A stretch of DNA of 64,000 bases, from the NCBI GenBank assembly GCA_902563835.1, contig CACEZB010000004.1:24147-88146 (forward strand), written 5' to 3'. Below the pieces are notes generated by a model. It did no database searches. It worked only from the letters and a program-made list of their open reading frames with translations, and was not told where the DNA came from. Numbering within the stretch: the stretch's first letter is position 1; each line of letters opens with the position of its first letter. This stretch comes from an uncultured SAR86 cluster bacterium. GTDB lineage: Bacteria > Pseudomonadota > Gammaproteobacteria > Magnimaribacterales > D2472. Positions 38,769 to 49,386 of this stretch are shown here, one piece after another. Made by a program: the position numbers and the translations under genes.

Positions 38769-40337
38769 ATGTCTTATGAGGTTTTAGCAAGAAAATATAG
38801 ACCAACAAACTTTGAGGAAGTTGTTGGACAAGAGCATATTGTCAAAGCTTTAACTAATGGTATCGAGCAACAAAGAATTCACCAAGCATTTATTTTTTCA
38901 GGAACCAGGGGGGTTGGAAAAACAACTCTTGCAAGAATTCTAGCTAAATGTCTAAATTGTGAAAAAAAAGATATCCCCGTTACTATTCCTTGTGATAAAT
39001 GTTCAAATTGCGAAGAAATAAAATCTGGAAGAAATATAGATTTTCTTGAAATTGATGCTGCCTCAAATACACAGGTAGATAAGATTAGGGATCTTATTGA
39101 GACTGTTGAATATAAGCCAGCTAAAGGAAGGTATAAGGTATATTTAATAGATGAAGTTCACATGCTATCAACTCAGAGTTTTAATGCTCTTTTAAAAACC
39201 CTTGAAGAACCTCCACCTCATGTAATATTTATTTTTGCAACCACAAATCCAGAAAAGATTCCTAAAACAGTTCAATCTAGGTGTTTGCAACTAAATTTAA
39301 AGACAGTTAATGAAAAACTATTATCTAAACATATTCAAAAAATATTAAAAAAAGAAAAAATAAATTTTGATGATGAAAGTACTTTTATGATCTCTAGTTC
39401 TGCAAAAGGCTCAGTAAGAGATGCTCTTACCTTTTTAGATCAAGCACTTGCTCATGGAAAAGGAGAGCTCAAACAAGATGATGTTAAGAAGCTTTTAGGA
39501 ACAATAGATGACTCACTATTAATTGACCTTATTGATGGGGTTGTAGATGGAGACGGCAAAAAAGTCTTTAATACTTTGTATGAAATTGAGCAATTATCTC
39601 CTGAATACGATTCAATTTTAAAAGATATAATAGCGATGCTTCACCAGATATCATTAGAACAAGTTTTAGAGAATTCCAATATTGATCATATTAAAGAGAT
39701 GGCTACAAAGGTTGATAATGAGTTTTGTCAATTATTGTATGAAATAGCTATGAATGCTTATTCTAAATTTAATGTTCATCCCAATCCAAAAGAGGCATTA
39801 GAGATATGTCTTCTAAGAATGTTAACTTTTAATCCATTGAATAAATTATCTGAGAATTCATCAAACAAGCCTATAAAAGAAAAAAAAAATTTAAAAACAA
39901 ATAACTTAAAAGAAAAAAAATCAGATAAAACTAAATTACACTCATCAGACAAACCAATCGCCTCTAATGAAGATTGGATTAATTTTTTTAATACAAAAAA
40001 AATGAGCCCATTTGCTAGAAATTATTTCGGAAACATGTCTTTTAAAGATTTTGATGATGGTTCTATGACTTTATTAGTTAATTCTGAGTCTAGTGAAATA
40101 CCTGAAAATATTCTCTCAGAATTTAAAGCTATTTTAAAAGAATTATTTTCAAAAGAAGTTGAAGTTAATTTTGAAGTTGGTACTGTAATAGATTCACCAC
40201 TTGCAGTTAATGATGCTGAAAATACAAAGAAATATAATAAAGCAAAATCAAGTATTAAAGATGATAAAGATATTAAAAATTTTATGAAAAAATTTAACGG
40301 AAAAATTAAAGAAGATACTATTAAACCTATCAAGTAA
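38769..40337 (+). CDS. dnaX: DNA polymerase III subunit gamma/tau
   Basis: YEVLARKYRPTNFEEVVGQEH, GTRGVGKTT, CDKCSNCEEIKSGR, DEVHMLSTQSFNALLKTLEEPP. Confidence 0.98.
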   Translation: MSYEVLARKYRPTNFEEVVGQEHIVKALTNGIEQQRIHQAFIFSGTRGVGKTTLARILAKCLNCEKKDIPVTIPCDKCSNCEEIKSGRNIDFLEIDAASNTQVDKIRDLIETVEYKPAKGRYKVYLIDEVHMLSTQSFNALLKTLEEPPPHVIFIFATTNPEKIPKTVQSRCLQLNLKTVNEKLLSKHIQKILKKEKINFDDESTFMISSSAKGSVRDALTFLDQALAHGKGELKQDDVKKLLGTIDDSLLIDLIDGVVDGDGKKVFNTLYEIEQLSPEYDSILKDIIAMLHQISLEQVLENSNIDHIKEMATKVDNEFCQLLYEIAMNAYSKFNVHPNPKEALEICLLRMLTFNPLNKLSENSSNKPIKEKKNLKTNNLKEKKSDKTKLHSSDKPIASNEDWINFFNTKKMSPFARNYFGNMSFKDFDDGSMTLLVNSESSEIPENILSEFKAILKELFSKEVEVNFEVGTVIDSPLAVNDAENTKKYNKAKSSIKDDKDIKNFMKKFNGKIKEDTIKPIK

Positions 40338-40338
40338 G

Positions 40339-40935
40339 ATGAAGCAAGATTTAGTCACAGAACTTATAAATGCATTAACAATTTTACCTGGAGTAGGTAA
40401 AAAGTCTGCTCAAAGAATGGCCTTATATCTTTTGGATAGAAATAAAGATGGCGCAAGCATTCTTGCGAGCACCCTTAAAGAGGCAATTGATAATATTCAG
40501 CGATGCTCTTCTTGTCGAATGCTCACTTCAAATAGTCTTTGTAATATTTGTTCAGATAACTCAAGAGATAATAAAAGTATTTGTGTGGTAGAAAGCCCAT
40601 CAGATGTCCTTGCAATCGAATCAACGGGTGGTTATAAAGGACGTTATTTTGTATTACTTGGAAGGCTTTCTCCAATTGATGGTGTCGGACCAGATGAACT
40701 GGGTATTAACGATTTAATTCAAATAATTGATCAAGATGAAGTAAAAGAAATAATTCTAGCTACCAGCAGCACAGTAGAAGGCGATGCTACAGCGATATAT
40801 ATAAAGGATCATGTAAAGAAAGCTAAAGTTTCTAGAATATCTTATGGAATTCCAATAGGAGGGGAGTTAGAGTATGTTGATGGAACAACAATTGCTCGGG
40901 CTATAGAGGGAAGGGTAGAGATAAATGTCGATTAA
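40339..40935 (+). CDS. recR: Recombination protein RecR
   Basis: [43 protein letters not shown]. Confidence 0.98.
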   Translation: MKQDLVTELINALTILPGVGKKSAQRMALYLLDRNKDGASILASTLKEAIDNIQRCSSCRMLTSNSLCNICSDNSRDNKSICVVESPSDVLAIESTGGYKGRYFVLLGRLSPIDGVGPDELGINDLIQIIDQDEVKEIILATSSTVEGDATAIYIKDHVKKAKVSRISYGIPIGGELEYVDGTTIARAIEGRVEINVD

Positions 40936-41494
40936 ATCTGATAAATGGATAAAGTTAATGTCTACTAATCATGAAATGATTCAACCTTTTTCTGAGGATC
41001 AGATAAGAACGGATGAGAATGGAAATAAGCTAATTTCTTATGGGGTGTCTAGTTACGGGTATGATGTTAGATGTTCAAATGAATTTAAAGTTTTTACAAA
41101 TATACATTCTGCAATTGTAGACCCGAAGTCTTTTGATGAAAAAAGTTTTGTAGACATAACTTCAGATGTTTGTGTTATTCCTCCAAATTCATTTGCTTTA
41201 GCAAGAACAGTTGAGTATTTTAAAATACCTAGAAATGTTCTTACCATATGTTTAGGTAAATCTACTTATGCAAGATGCGGAATTATCGTAAATGTTACTC
41301 CGCTTGAGCCAGAGTGGGAGGGCCATGTAACACTTGAGTTTTCGAATACAACAAATTTACCAGCAAAAATTTATGCTGGAGAGGGGGTTGCCCAAATGTT
41401 GTTTTTTGAGTCAGATGAAGAATGTGACGTAAGTTATAAAGATAGGGGTGGAAAATACCAAGGTCAAACAGGCGTCACACTACCCAAGGCTTAA
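40925..41494 (+). CDS. dcd: dCTP deaminase
   Basis: [44 protein letters not shown]. Confidence 0.97.
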   Translation: MSIKSDKWIKLMSTNHEMIQPFSEDQIRTDENGNKLISYGVSSYGYDVRCSNEFKVFTNIHSAIVDPKSFDEKSFVDITSDVCVIPPNSFALARTVEYFKIPRNVLTICLGKSTYARCGIIVNVTPLEPEWEGHVTLEFSNTTNLPAKIYAGEGVAQMLFFESDEECDVSYKDRGGKYQGQTGVTLPKA

Positions 41495-42163
41495 AATTTC
41501 TTGTAATTCTAATTTGTTAGTCGCTTCTGGACTTTTGTCTAGTATTTTAATAAACATATACTCCAATTCTTCTGCTAAATAATACTGAACCTTTCTTCTG
41601 CTCCCATCTCTAACACGCTCTACAACATGACAAGTTAATATTGAGTCATTAAACATACAATCTTGGACACTCTTAACTTTAAAAAAATATTTTTTTGAAC
41701 CACCTTGTTGCATATCTATGATATTTAATGAAAATTTCTTAGTACCTTTTTTAACAAATGTTCTAATCATAATTTGGGCATTAAGAGGATCGAGAATTAT
41801 TTTATTAAGATTGATACTCTCTTTCCATTTTTTTTCACCTGATGATTCAATAATATTATTTGCATAGTCAAAATTTATTGATTGATCTCTATTAAGAAAT
41901 TTAGGTTTAATTTTTATATTATATTTGTTTGAATAAACCTTATCGTTAGATATTTGAAATTCTGAAGAGAAATTCATGCTAGCTATTAAATTTGATGCAT
42001 TAAATGTCATTTCATAGGCATCATTATTTTTTTTGAATTCTCGAACTCCAGTTATTTTTATTTCATCAGATTCAAATTTATATTTTGCTGAATAAAAAGG
42101 TATATCATTTGAGCTGATATTGATTGTAAATATCAATGCAAATAGTATTTTTTTATATTTCAT
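41480..42163 (-). CDS. DUF3108-like protein
   Basis: Signal peptide, beta-rich fold pattern, adjacent to purN/purM. Confidence 0.65.
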   Translation of the reverse strand: MKYKKILFALIFTINISSNDIPFYSAKYKFESDEIKITGVREFKKNNDAYEMTFNASNLIASMNFSSEFQISNDKVYSNKYNIKIKPKFLNRDQSINFDYANNIIESSGEKKWKESINLNKIILDPLNAQIMIRTFVKKGTKKFSLNIIDMQQGGSKKYFFKVKSVQDCMFNDSILTCHVVERVRDGSRRKVQYYLAEELEYMFIKILDKSPEATNKLELQEILSLG

Positions 42164-42803
42164 AATTCTTAACTAAAATATCATTAGTAATATTATCAAT
42201 TTCTTTATAACTTACTTTATTATTCTTTAGAGTAATATTTTCATTACAGATTAAACCAATTATTTCGGGTAACAACATGTGTTCAATTTTATGAATTCTT
42301 TCTATGAGTTCATCAAGATTTTGATCTCCTTTAACTTTAATTATACCTTGTGCAATTAATGGTCCTGCATCTAACTTAGCAGAGACATAATGGATTGAGA
42401 TACCATGTATTTTATCCTTATTTATGATTACATTTTTATGAGTATTTAATCCAGGATATAGAGGAAGAAGTGAAGGATGAAGGTTTATTATTTTGCCGTT
42501 ATATTTCTCAGTAATTTTTTTTCCAAGCACCCTCATAAAACCAGCCAATACTATTAAATCAATATCTAATTTAGCCAAATACTCATCTACAGCTGCATCA
42601 AAATTATCTCTATTTAAATAATCTCCATGCTTTATTACTTTTGTTCTTAAATTATATTTTTCTGATCTTTTTAGACCATATGCATCTGGGTTGTTTGAAA
42701 TAACACACACAATTTTTCCATTTATACTATTTGAATTACATGCATTTATAATAGCTTCTAAATTACTACCACTACCAGATATTAGTACTGCTATTCTTTT
42801 CAT
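42153..42803 (-). CDS. purN: Phosphoribosylglycinamide formyltransferase
   Basis: VLISGSGSNLEAII, LAGFMRVLG, INLHPSLLPLYPGLNTH. Confidence 0.97.
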   Translation of the reverse strand: MKRIAVLISGSGSNLEAIINACNSNSINGKIVCVISNNPDAYGLKRSEKYNLRTKVIKHGDYLNRDNFDAAVDEYLAKLDIDLIVLAGFMRVLGKKITEKYNGKIINLHPSLLPLYPGLNTHKNVIINKDKIHGISIHYVSAKLDAGPLIAQGIIKVKGDQNLDELIERIHKIEHMLLPEIIGLICNENITLKNNKVSYKEIDNITNDILVKNYEI

Positions 42804-42809
42804 TAGTTA

Positions 42810-43841
42810 TTATGTATATATTACTGATTGCTCTTGATTTTTTTCTTTCACAGATCCAATCACATAATTTTTTAAATTCATTTCAGATATCTTATTTGAT
42901 ATATCTTTTACATCTTTTTTATCAACTATAAGAACCATACCAATGCCACAGTTAAATATTCTAAACATATCCTTATTTGATATATCACCTTCTTTTTTTA
43001 ACCATTTAAATACTTTTGGCATATCCCATGAATCAGTTTTAATCTCAACGCATAAATTTTTTGAGATCGACCTTGGTAGATTTTCTGTTAACCCGCCGCC
43101 AGTTATATGCGAGATAGAGTTAATTTTAAAATTATTAATTAAATTCATTACCAATTTAGGATATAGAATTGTTGGCTTTAAAACTTTTTCTTTTATAGCA
43201 TTTATTTCTTCTTCTTTAGCTTTTGAATTGTTAATTATTTTCCTTATCAGGGAAAAACCATTTGAGTGTGGTCCGCTTGATTCTATGCCAATTAAAATAT
43301 CTCCCGATTTAGTATTCTCATTATTTATTATTTTTTTCTCATCAACACAACCAACAGCAAAACCAGCTAGGTCAAAATTATTATCAATGTAATGCCCAGG
43401 CATTTCAGCTGTCTCGCCTCCCAACAATGCACAACCAGAATCATTGCAAGCATTAGCAATACTCTTAATGACAACAGAAGCTTCTTTAATATTTAGCTTT
43501 GAAGAAGCATAATAATCTAAAAAGAATAAAGGCTTTGCACCACAAACTATTAAGTCATTTACGCACATCGCAACAAGATCTTGGCCAATACCGCTTAAGT
43601 CATTAAAATCTTGAGCTAATGATACTTTTGTGCCCACACCATCTGTGCAAGCAACCAAAACCGGGTCTTCGTATTCTTTTTTGAGCCTATACATCCCAGC
43701 AAAACCGCCAATATTTTCAAGCACATTACTATTATGGGTTTTGGAGACGTCTTTTTTTATTTTTTCAACTAGTTCATTACCAGCATTTATATCAACACCA
43801 GCTAATTTATATGGATCATTTTCTATAATTTCTTTTGTCAT
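42810..43841 (-). CDS. purM: Phosphoribosylformylglycinamidine cyclo-ligase
   Basis: YKLAGVDINAGNELV, ACTDGVGTK, LLGGETAEMPG, HITGGGLTENLPR. Confidence 0.97.
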   Translation of the reverse strand: MTKEIIENDPYKLAGVDINAGNELVEKIKKDVSKTHNSNVLENIGGFAGMYRLKKEYEDPVLVACTDGVGTKVSLAQDFNDLSGIGQDLVAMCVNDLIVCGAKPLFFLDYYASSKLNIKEASVVIKSIANACNDSGCALLGGETAEMPGHYIDNNFDLAGFAVGCVDEKKIINNENTKSGDILIGIESSGPHSNGFSLIRKIINNSKAKEEEINAIKEKVLKPTILYPKLVMNLINNFKINSISHITGGGLTENLPRSISKNLCVEIKTDSWDMPKVFKWLKKEGDISNKDMFRIFNCGIGMVLIVDKKDVKDISNKISEMNLKNYVIGSVKEKNQEQSVIYT

Positions 43842-43867
43842 TTAAAATACCTATTGTGAGTAGCGTA

Positions 43868-44887
43868 GTGAAATTTATAAAACATATCATATTTTGCCTT
43901 ATTATCTTTTCTAATACATGCTTTGGAAAGGAGTTTAATGAACTTTTTGTTATTTATGAACCAATTGAAAGCGCCTCTCAGATAGAAAAATCAATCAATA
44001 ATTCATTTAATTCAATGATTTATAGATTAAGTGGCAATTCATCACCATCAAATGTATGGAAAATTATTAATGCAGGCAATGCTAGAAAAGATTTCATCAA
44101 AAGTTATGCAATTAAATATATTAATGATGAAAGCTATCTTCAAGTTTATTTCGAAAAAGATCTTTTAATAGAAAAGTTTAACGAATTATCAATACCGGTA
44201 ATTGGAAATTCAAGACCGTCAATACTATTCCTAATTAAAATAAATTCTGGATCAAAAACACCTTATTTTTTAAGCGGTTCTGAAATAAATTCAACTCTTG
44301 ATAGTCTTGTAGTAAATTTGTTAAGAGAAATTTCAAATTCAAGAGGAATTTTTTTAGAACTTCCAGAATTTGATCTTATAAATAAAAATGAATTAATTAG
44401 TCATGAAAGATTAATAAATCCAAATAATTTTATAGCCTCACAATATAAATCAGACGAAATAATTGAGATAGAAATTATCAATACAGGTTTAAATAGCTGG
44501 ATGGTGGAAGGCGATATTAATTTAATTCATGCCGGTGATAATTTTGAAAATAAGTTTATTAATGAATTCAATCAATTTTTAAATTTTAAAGTAGATAATA
44601 TTCTTAAAAATTATTTAATAGATACTAGAAAGAATAATTTAGTTACTATTTCTATAGCGAATATCAATAATTTTGAAAATTATAAAAAATTGAGAAACAT
44701 TATTGATAACCTGGTTGGAATAAAAGAAATAGATATAAATAAATTTGAAATCAATAATATAACTTATCAAGCAGAAGTTTATGGTGATCTTAATGATGTT
44801 GTAAATGAATTATCTTCTAATAGCTTTATTGAAATAAGTAATATTTTTATTGATACTAATAGTCTAGAACTCATATTTGAAGAATGA
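43868..44887 (+). CDS. DUF2066-like secreted protein (start uncertain; likely GTG)
   Basis: Signal peptide, position between purM and CDP-alcohol transferase/hda. Confidence 0.65.
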   Translation: MKFIKHIIFCLIIFSNTCFGKEFNELFVIYEPIESASQIEKSINNSFNSMIYRLSGNSSPSNVWKIINAGNARKDFIKSYAIKYINDESYLQVYFEKDLLIEKFNELSIPVIGNSRPSILFLIKINSGSKTPYFLSGSEINSTLDSLVVNLLREISNSRGIFLELPEFDLINKNELISHERLINPNNFIASQYKSDEIIEIEIINTGLNSWMVEGDINLIHAGDNFENKFINEFNQFLNFKVDNILKNYLIDTRKNNLVTISIANINNFENYKKLRNIIDNLVGIKEIDINKFEINNITYQAEVYGDLNDVVNELSSNSFIEISNIFIDTNSLELIFEE

Positions 44888-45435
44888 CCAAATATTTTAT
44901 CTTTATTCCTAATTTACTTTCTATCATTCGTATAGCTCTGGTTTACCCAATTCTTAATAATATTTTTTTGGGAAATTATCAAATAAGTATTTTATTTTTT
45001 ATTATTGCATCTATCACCGATGCTTTAGATGGCTTTTTAGCTAGAACAATGAATTGGCAAACAAGGTTAGGAACTATTTTAGACCCTGTTGCAGATAAGT
45101 TGCTCTTATCAGGCACGATATTTATTTTTTGGCTTAATGAATTAATACCCTTTTATATATTTATAATTTTTATTTCTAGAGATATTGCCATTTTACTTGG
45201 CGCAGCAATCCAGATGTCCTTAATAGATACTGAAACTCCTTTACCAAATTTCCTTGGCAAATTGACCACGGGATTGCAAATAGCATATATATCGATAATT
45301 TTTATAAAAGAAATTATTAATTTCGATATATCAACATATTTATTAGATGTATTTATAATCATAGTGACTTTATTGAGCCTAATTGTTTATGCTTACAATT
45401 GGCTTAAGGATCTAAGGATTTATCATAATGAGTAA
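44884..45435 (+). CDS. CDP-alcohol phosphatidyltransferase family protein
   Basis: DALDGFLARTMNWQTRLGTILDPVADK (DG-AR-G-D-D). Confidence 0.93.
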   Translation: MTKYFIFIPNLLSIIRIALVYPILNNIFLGNYQISILFFIIASITDALDGFLARTMNWQTRLGTILDPVADKLLLSGTIFIFWLNELIPFYIFIIFISRDIAILLGAAIQMSLIDTETPLPNFLGKLTTGLQIAYISIIFIKEIINFDISTYLLDVFIIIVTLLSLIVYAYNWLKDLRIYHNE

Positions 45436-46114
45436 TCCTAAACAGCTTACTTTTCCATGGAACAAAAGCAATAAATCAAATTTCAATAATTTTTATTTCG
45501 AAAGTTCTAACATTGAAGCTAAAGATGCTTTGCTTGCATCTGGAGATATTTTTTTATACGGTTTGGAAAAGACCGGAAAGACTTATTTACTCCAATCACT
45601 TTGTAATCATTATTTTGATGAGGGCAAAACTTCATTACTAATCCCTTTAAAAGAAGTAAAAGATCTTGGTAGTCAAATCACAGAATCCTTAGAAAACCTT
45701 GATTTAATTTGTATAGATGATGTTGATTTAATTGCGGGTGATAATTCTTGGGAGATAGCAATGTTTAATTTAATAAATAATTGTTTATTAACTAATTGTA
45801 GACTTGTTTTTTGTTCATCATTTAATCCATCTAATATTAATTTTGAGTTAAAGGATTTGATGTCTAGAATTAAAAAAATTAATCATATTGAGCTTTTTCC
45901 AGTTAATACAAATAATATATCTAAAGCAATTAAATTTATCGCAAATTCAAGATCTATAAATTTAGGTGAAAGGGAGATAAATTACTTAATTACATATTCT
46001 GAAAGAAGCATTTCGAATTTAATTAATATCATGGAAAAACTTGATGATTTATCTATGGAATTAAAAAGAAAGATAAGTGTTCCGTTAATAAAAGAAGTTA
46101 TTCGGGCTGAATAA
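45428..46114 (+). CDS. hda: DnaA-related regulatory inactivator Hda
   Basis: DnaA-like AAA+ without DNA-binding domain; YGLEKTGKTYLLQSL, CIDDVDLIAG. Confidence 0.88.
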   Translation: MSNPKQLTFPWNKSNKSNFNNFYFESSNIEAKDALLASGDIFLYGLEKTGKTYLLQSLCNHYFDEGKTSLLIPLKEVKDLGSQITESLENLDLICIDDVDLIAGDNSWEIAMFNLINNCLLTNCRLVFCSSFNPSNINFELKDLMSRIKKINHIELFPVNTNNISKAIKFIANSRSINLGEREINYLITYSERSISNLINIMEKLDDLSMELKRKISVPLIKEVIRAE

Positions 46115-47933
46115 AATCACATTCAAAACAGTAAGCAGCAATATTTATATTTTTTTCGTTATCAATAAATTGATACTGTGAATCAAATAAACTTAAAAGT
46201 TGTTTTGTTCTCTTGCCTATATTAATTTTGATATCAAAATTATCTAATATTTCTGAGATAAAAATATCAATAGGATCTAATTCTTTTTTATAGGTAACAA
46301 TTCTATATTCATTTATATTAGCTAATTTTGCTGCAGATTCAATAGCATCATTTAAATCACCAATTTCATCTACTAGGCCAAGTTGTTGTGCTTTTTCTCC
46401 AGACCATATCCTTCCAGCAGCTATAGCAAGAACTTCTTTGTATGGCATATCTCTGTTTTGAGCTACTTTTGATACAAATTCATCATATGTATGATCTACA
46501 TCAGCTTGTATTGCTTGAGAGACATAATTTGGCATTGGAAGTCTAGGATCCCATTCGCCTGCTTTTGTTGAAGCAATACCATCAACACTAACTCCTGCCC
46601 AATCATAAATTCCATCTATCGTAGTAATTATTCCATACACACCAATAGAACCAGTAAGAGTCTCAGGTTTTGCCCAAATTTCATCAGAAAGTGTTGTAAC
46701 CCAAACGCCGCCTGATGCAGCAATATCTCCCATTGATGAAACAATAGGTCTACCAGTTTCTTTAAATTCATTCAAAGAATTAGTTATTAATTCACTAGAC
46801 CAAACATCACCACCTGGACTGTTTACTCTTAAAACTAATGCTTTTACTGATTTATCTTTAATAGCCTTTTGGATATTTTCAACAATAGTATCTGCGCCAG
46901 CTATATTATAGGCAGCTTCGCCAGTTGTAATGGTTCCTTCCACATTAACTACAGCAATCTTATTTTTTGAATTATCTTTTTTCTCTTCTATCGTTGATAA
47001 ATATTCATATATGGAGACTGAATCTGGGAAATGATTTTTATCATTCTTTTTATTTGGTAATTCTTGAAACATCCAGTGCCTTAGCTCTTCTCTGGTTACA
47101 ATTCTATCTACTAAATTGAGATCTAAAGCAATCTCAGAAATTCGAGGGTTATCAATTGACAATTCCCATAGAGAATCTCCATACTTCTGCATAGTTCCTT
47201 TCGGAATACCTCTGCCAGCCTCCATCATATTTGTCATTTTTTGCCAAAGAGGATCAGCAAATTCTCTCCAAGAAAGCTTATCTTCTTCAGACATAGAGTT
47301 TCTAGTGTATGGCTCAGGCCCCGTTTTAAAGTCCCCGGCAATAAAAACATGGTAATTTAATTTAATATTTTCATATAAATCTTTTATGTATTCTCTTTTT
47401 CTTGATAATCCAAATGCTCCTACTCCTCCATAATTATTTAGAAAAACTTGATTTGCTTGAGAGCTAATTAGGTATGAATTATTTTCAAATATTTCAGCAT
47501 AAGCAATTACTTGTTTTCCATTATCTCTTATATTTTTTACAGCATTTGCAATTTCAAATGCTGAAGCATAATACATGCCTAATTCTGATACGTTTAAATA
47601 AACAGCTGATAAAGATTCATCAGTAGCAGCTTTTTCAAGAACTTTTAAAAGATCAGCAAGCTCATGTTGTTGAGTTGACATATTCGCTAGGATATCTTCA
47701 ATAGTAGGCGAAGAGGTGGTTTTAGTATCAACCACAACACCTACTGGCTTAAACCATAAAACTTTGTTTTCAGTATTAACTTTTTCCTCACTAGAGAATA
47801 TTGTTCCAATAGCAGCAATCATTGAGAATGTTATCAATATTAAAACCAGAATAGTTGCAGAATTTAAGAATATCTTCCTAGTTAAAGTTAAAAATTTATC
47901 AGCTTTAGACCATATAGATTGAGTTTTAGACAT
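46098..47933 (-). CDS. sppA: Signal peptide peptidase SppA, 67K type
   Basis: LRVNSPGGDVWSSELI, AASGGVWVTTLSDEIWA; tandem domains. Confidence 0.95.
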   Translation of the reverse strand: MSKTQSIWSKADKFLTLTRKIFLNSATILVLILITFSMIAAIGTIFSSEEKVNTENKVLWFKPVGVVVDTKTTSSPTIEDILANMSTQQHELADLLKVLEKAATDESLSAVYLNVSELGMYYASAFEIANAVKNIRDNGKQVIAYAEIFENNSYLISSQANQVFLNNYGGVGAFGLSRKREYIKDLYENIKLNYHVFIAGDFKTGPEPYTRNSMSEEDKLSWREFADPLWQKMTNMMEAGRGIPKGTMQKYGDSLWELSIDNPRISEIALDLNLVDRIVTREELRHWMFQELPNKKNDKNHFPDSVSIYEYLSTIEEKKDNSKNKIAVVNVEGTITTGEAAYNIAGADTIVENIQKAIKDKSVKALVLRVNSPGGDVWSSELITNSLNEFKETGRPIVSSMGDIAASGGVWVTTLSDEIWAKPETLTGSIGVYGIITTIDGIYDWAGVSVDGIASTKAGEWDPRLPMPNYVSQAIQADVDHTYDEFVSKVAQNRDMPYKEVLAIAAGRIWSGEKAQQLGLVDEIGDLNDAIESAAKLANINEYRIVTYKKELDPIDIFISEILDNFDIKINIGKRTKQLLSLFDSQYQFIDNEKNINIAAYCFECDFIQPE

Positions 47934-47975
47934 TATTCCTCCAAAAAAGACTTTGATGATATGTTAATAAGTTAA

Positions 47976-48308
47976 TCATGTAAATTTTTTAATTGTTTTA
48001 GGCCCAAACATAATATGAATAAATAGGGCACAGATAAACATCAATTCTAAAATATCTATCCAAAATGAGTTAGTGCCAAAAACTTTTAAAGATGAAAAAA
48101 GAAAGTATATTAATATAAAGAAACAAAACCACTGATACGCTCTTATCATTAACTTATTTATATAAAAATAGAATATCAACAGCGGACTTATCCATAACAA
48201 GAATAAATAAATATCTATTCTCTCTTGAACAACATTTAAAAATTTAATTATAAATAATAATAAAAATAAAATATGAGTAGTAATTTTGTATTGCTTTAAA
48301 TTAAGCAT
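47976..48308 (-). CDS. DUF2069-like membrane protein
   Basis: Four TM segments; adjacent to WrbA-like gene. Confidence 0.65.
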   Translation of the reverse strand: MLNLKQYKITTHILFLLLFIIKFLNVVQERIDIYLFLLWISPLLIFYFYINKLMIRAYQWFCFFILIYFLFSSLKVFGTNSFWIDILELMFICALFIHIMFGPKTIKKFT

Positions 48309-48897
48309 TTATTTTTTTAATTAATTGAGCCAATCTGGCACCTGAATTTTTTGCAATTTCGTATTCATCTTTTGTTAGTTCATTTGATGAATTGAAATTC
48401 TCAACATGGGATGGCCCGTAAGGGGTGCCACCTGACTTTGTTTTGTTAAGGTTAGTAAATGAATAGGGTGTTCCACTAATAATCATCCCATGGTGGAGCA
48501 TAAAAGTTATTAGATTAAAAATAGTCACCTCTTGGCCTCCATGCATTGACCCTGTTGAGGTAAATGCAATTCCAGGTTTATTTTCTAAAGCATTTGTTGC
48601 CCAAAGGTCACCTGTTGTATCAAGAAAATATTTAAGTGGAGCAGCCATTGATCCAAATCTTGTTGGAGATCCAAGAGCAAGACCGCTGCAGTTAATCAAA
48701 TCTTCTTTAGTGCAATATATTTCACCTGAATTAGGCACATCTGGATCAGACTTTTCAACGCTTGGAGATACTTTTGGAACAGTCCTAATTTTAATATCCA
48801 TACTTTCATTTTCTGCACCATCAGCTATTGCATGTGCAAGATTTTTAACTGAACCCGATGCAGAGTAAAATAGCACTAATAAAAAATTCTTTTCCAT
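48301..48897 (-). CDS. NAD(P)H:quinone oxidoreductase, WrbA-like flavodoxin
   Basis: LFYSASGSVKNLAHAIADG, GSPTRFGSMAAPLKYFLD, FTSTGSMHGGQE. Confidence 0.93.
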   Translation of the reverse strand: MEKNFLLVLFYSASGSVKNLAHAIADGAENESMDIKIRTVPKVSPSVEKSDPDVPNSGEIYCTKEDLINCSGLALGSPTRFGSMAAPLKYFLDTTGDLWATNALENKPGIAFTSTGSMHGGQEVTIFNLITFMLHHGMIISGTPYSFTNLNKTKSGGTPYGPSHVENFNSSNELTKDEYEIAKNSGARLAQLIKKINA

Positions 48898-48933
48898 ATT
48901 TACTTTTAAATTATTAATTATATTATGTACGCG

Positions 48934-49386
48934 ATGAAGATTAAGATTATACAACTTTTCTGTTTATTCATTCTCTTAAGTTGTCAGAATAATAATATAA
49001 AAGTATTTAATGGTTCTGATACTAGTTTAACTAAACTTAATGGTAATTGGATTGTAGTTAACTATTGGGCTGACTGGTGCGCACCCTGTATCAAAGAAAT
49101 ACCAGAATTAAATGAATTTGCAAAAGAAAACGAGGATTTATTTGTATATACCTTTAATTTCGATCATTTAGAAATTGAAGATTTAGCGCCTCTTGCAAAA
49201 AAATTTAAGATTTCAGTTCCATCATTAGTAACACATCCTCGAGAAATCTGGGGTATTCAAACCCCTCCAGCAGTTCCAGCCACTTTTTTCATAAACCCTA
49301 ATGGAGAACTGGTGCTATCTTTGTTTAGACCTCAGACAAAGGATAAATTGAATGAAATAATTATCGATTTAAAGAAGGCTTTTTAA
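48934..49386 (+). CDS. TlpA-like thioredoxin-family lipoprotein
   Basis: Lipobox LLSC; NYWADWCAPCIKEIPEL. Confidence 0.88.
   Translation: MKIKIIQLFCLFILLSCQNNNIKVFNGSDTSLTKLNGNWIVVNYWADWCAPCIKEIPELNEFAKENEDLFVYTFNFDHLEIEDLAPLAKKFKISVPSLVTHPREIWGIQTPPAVPATFFINPNGELVLSLFRPQTKDKLNEIIIDLKKAF

Noticed and set aside
42943-43392. 149 aa antisense ORF inside purM
   Set aside because: Shadow ORF of a conserved gene; AT-rich codon bias creates long antisense frames.
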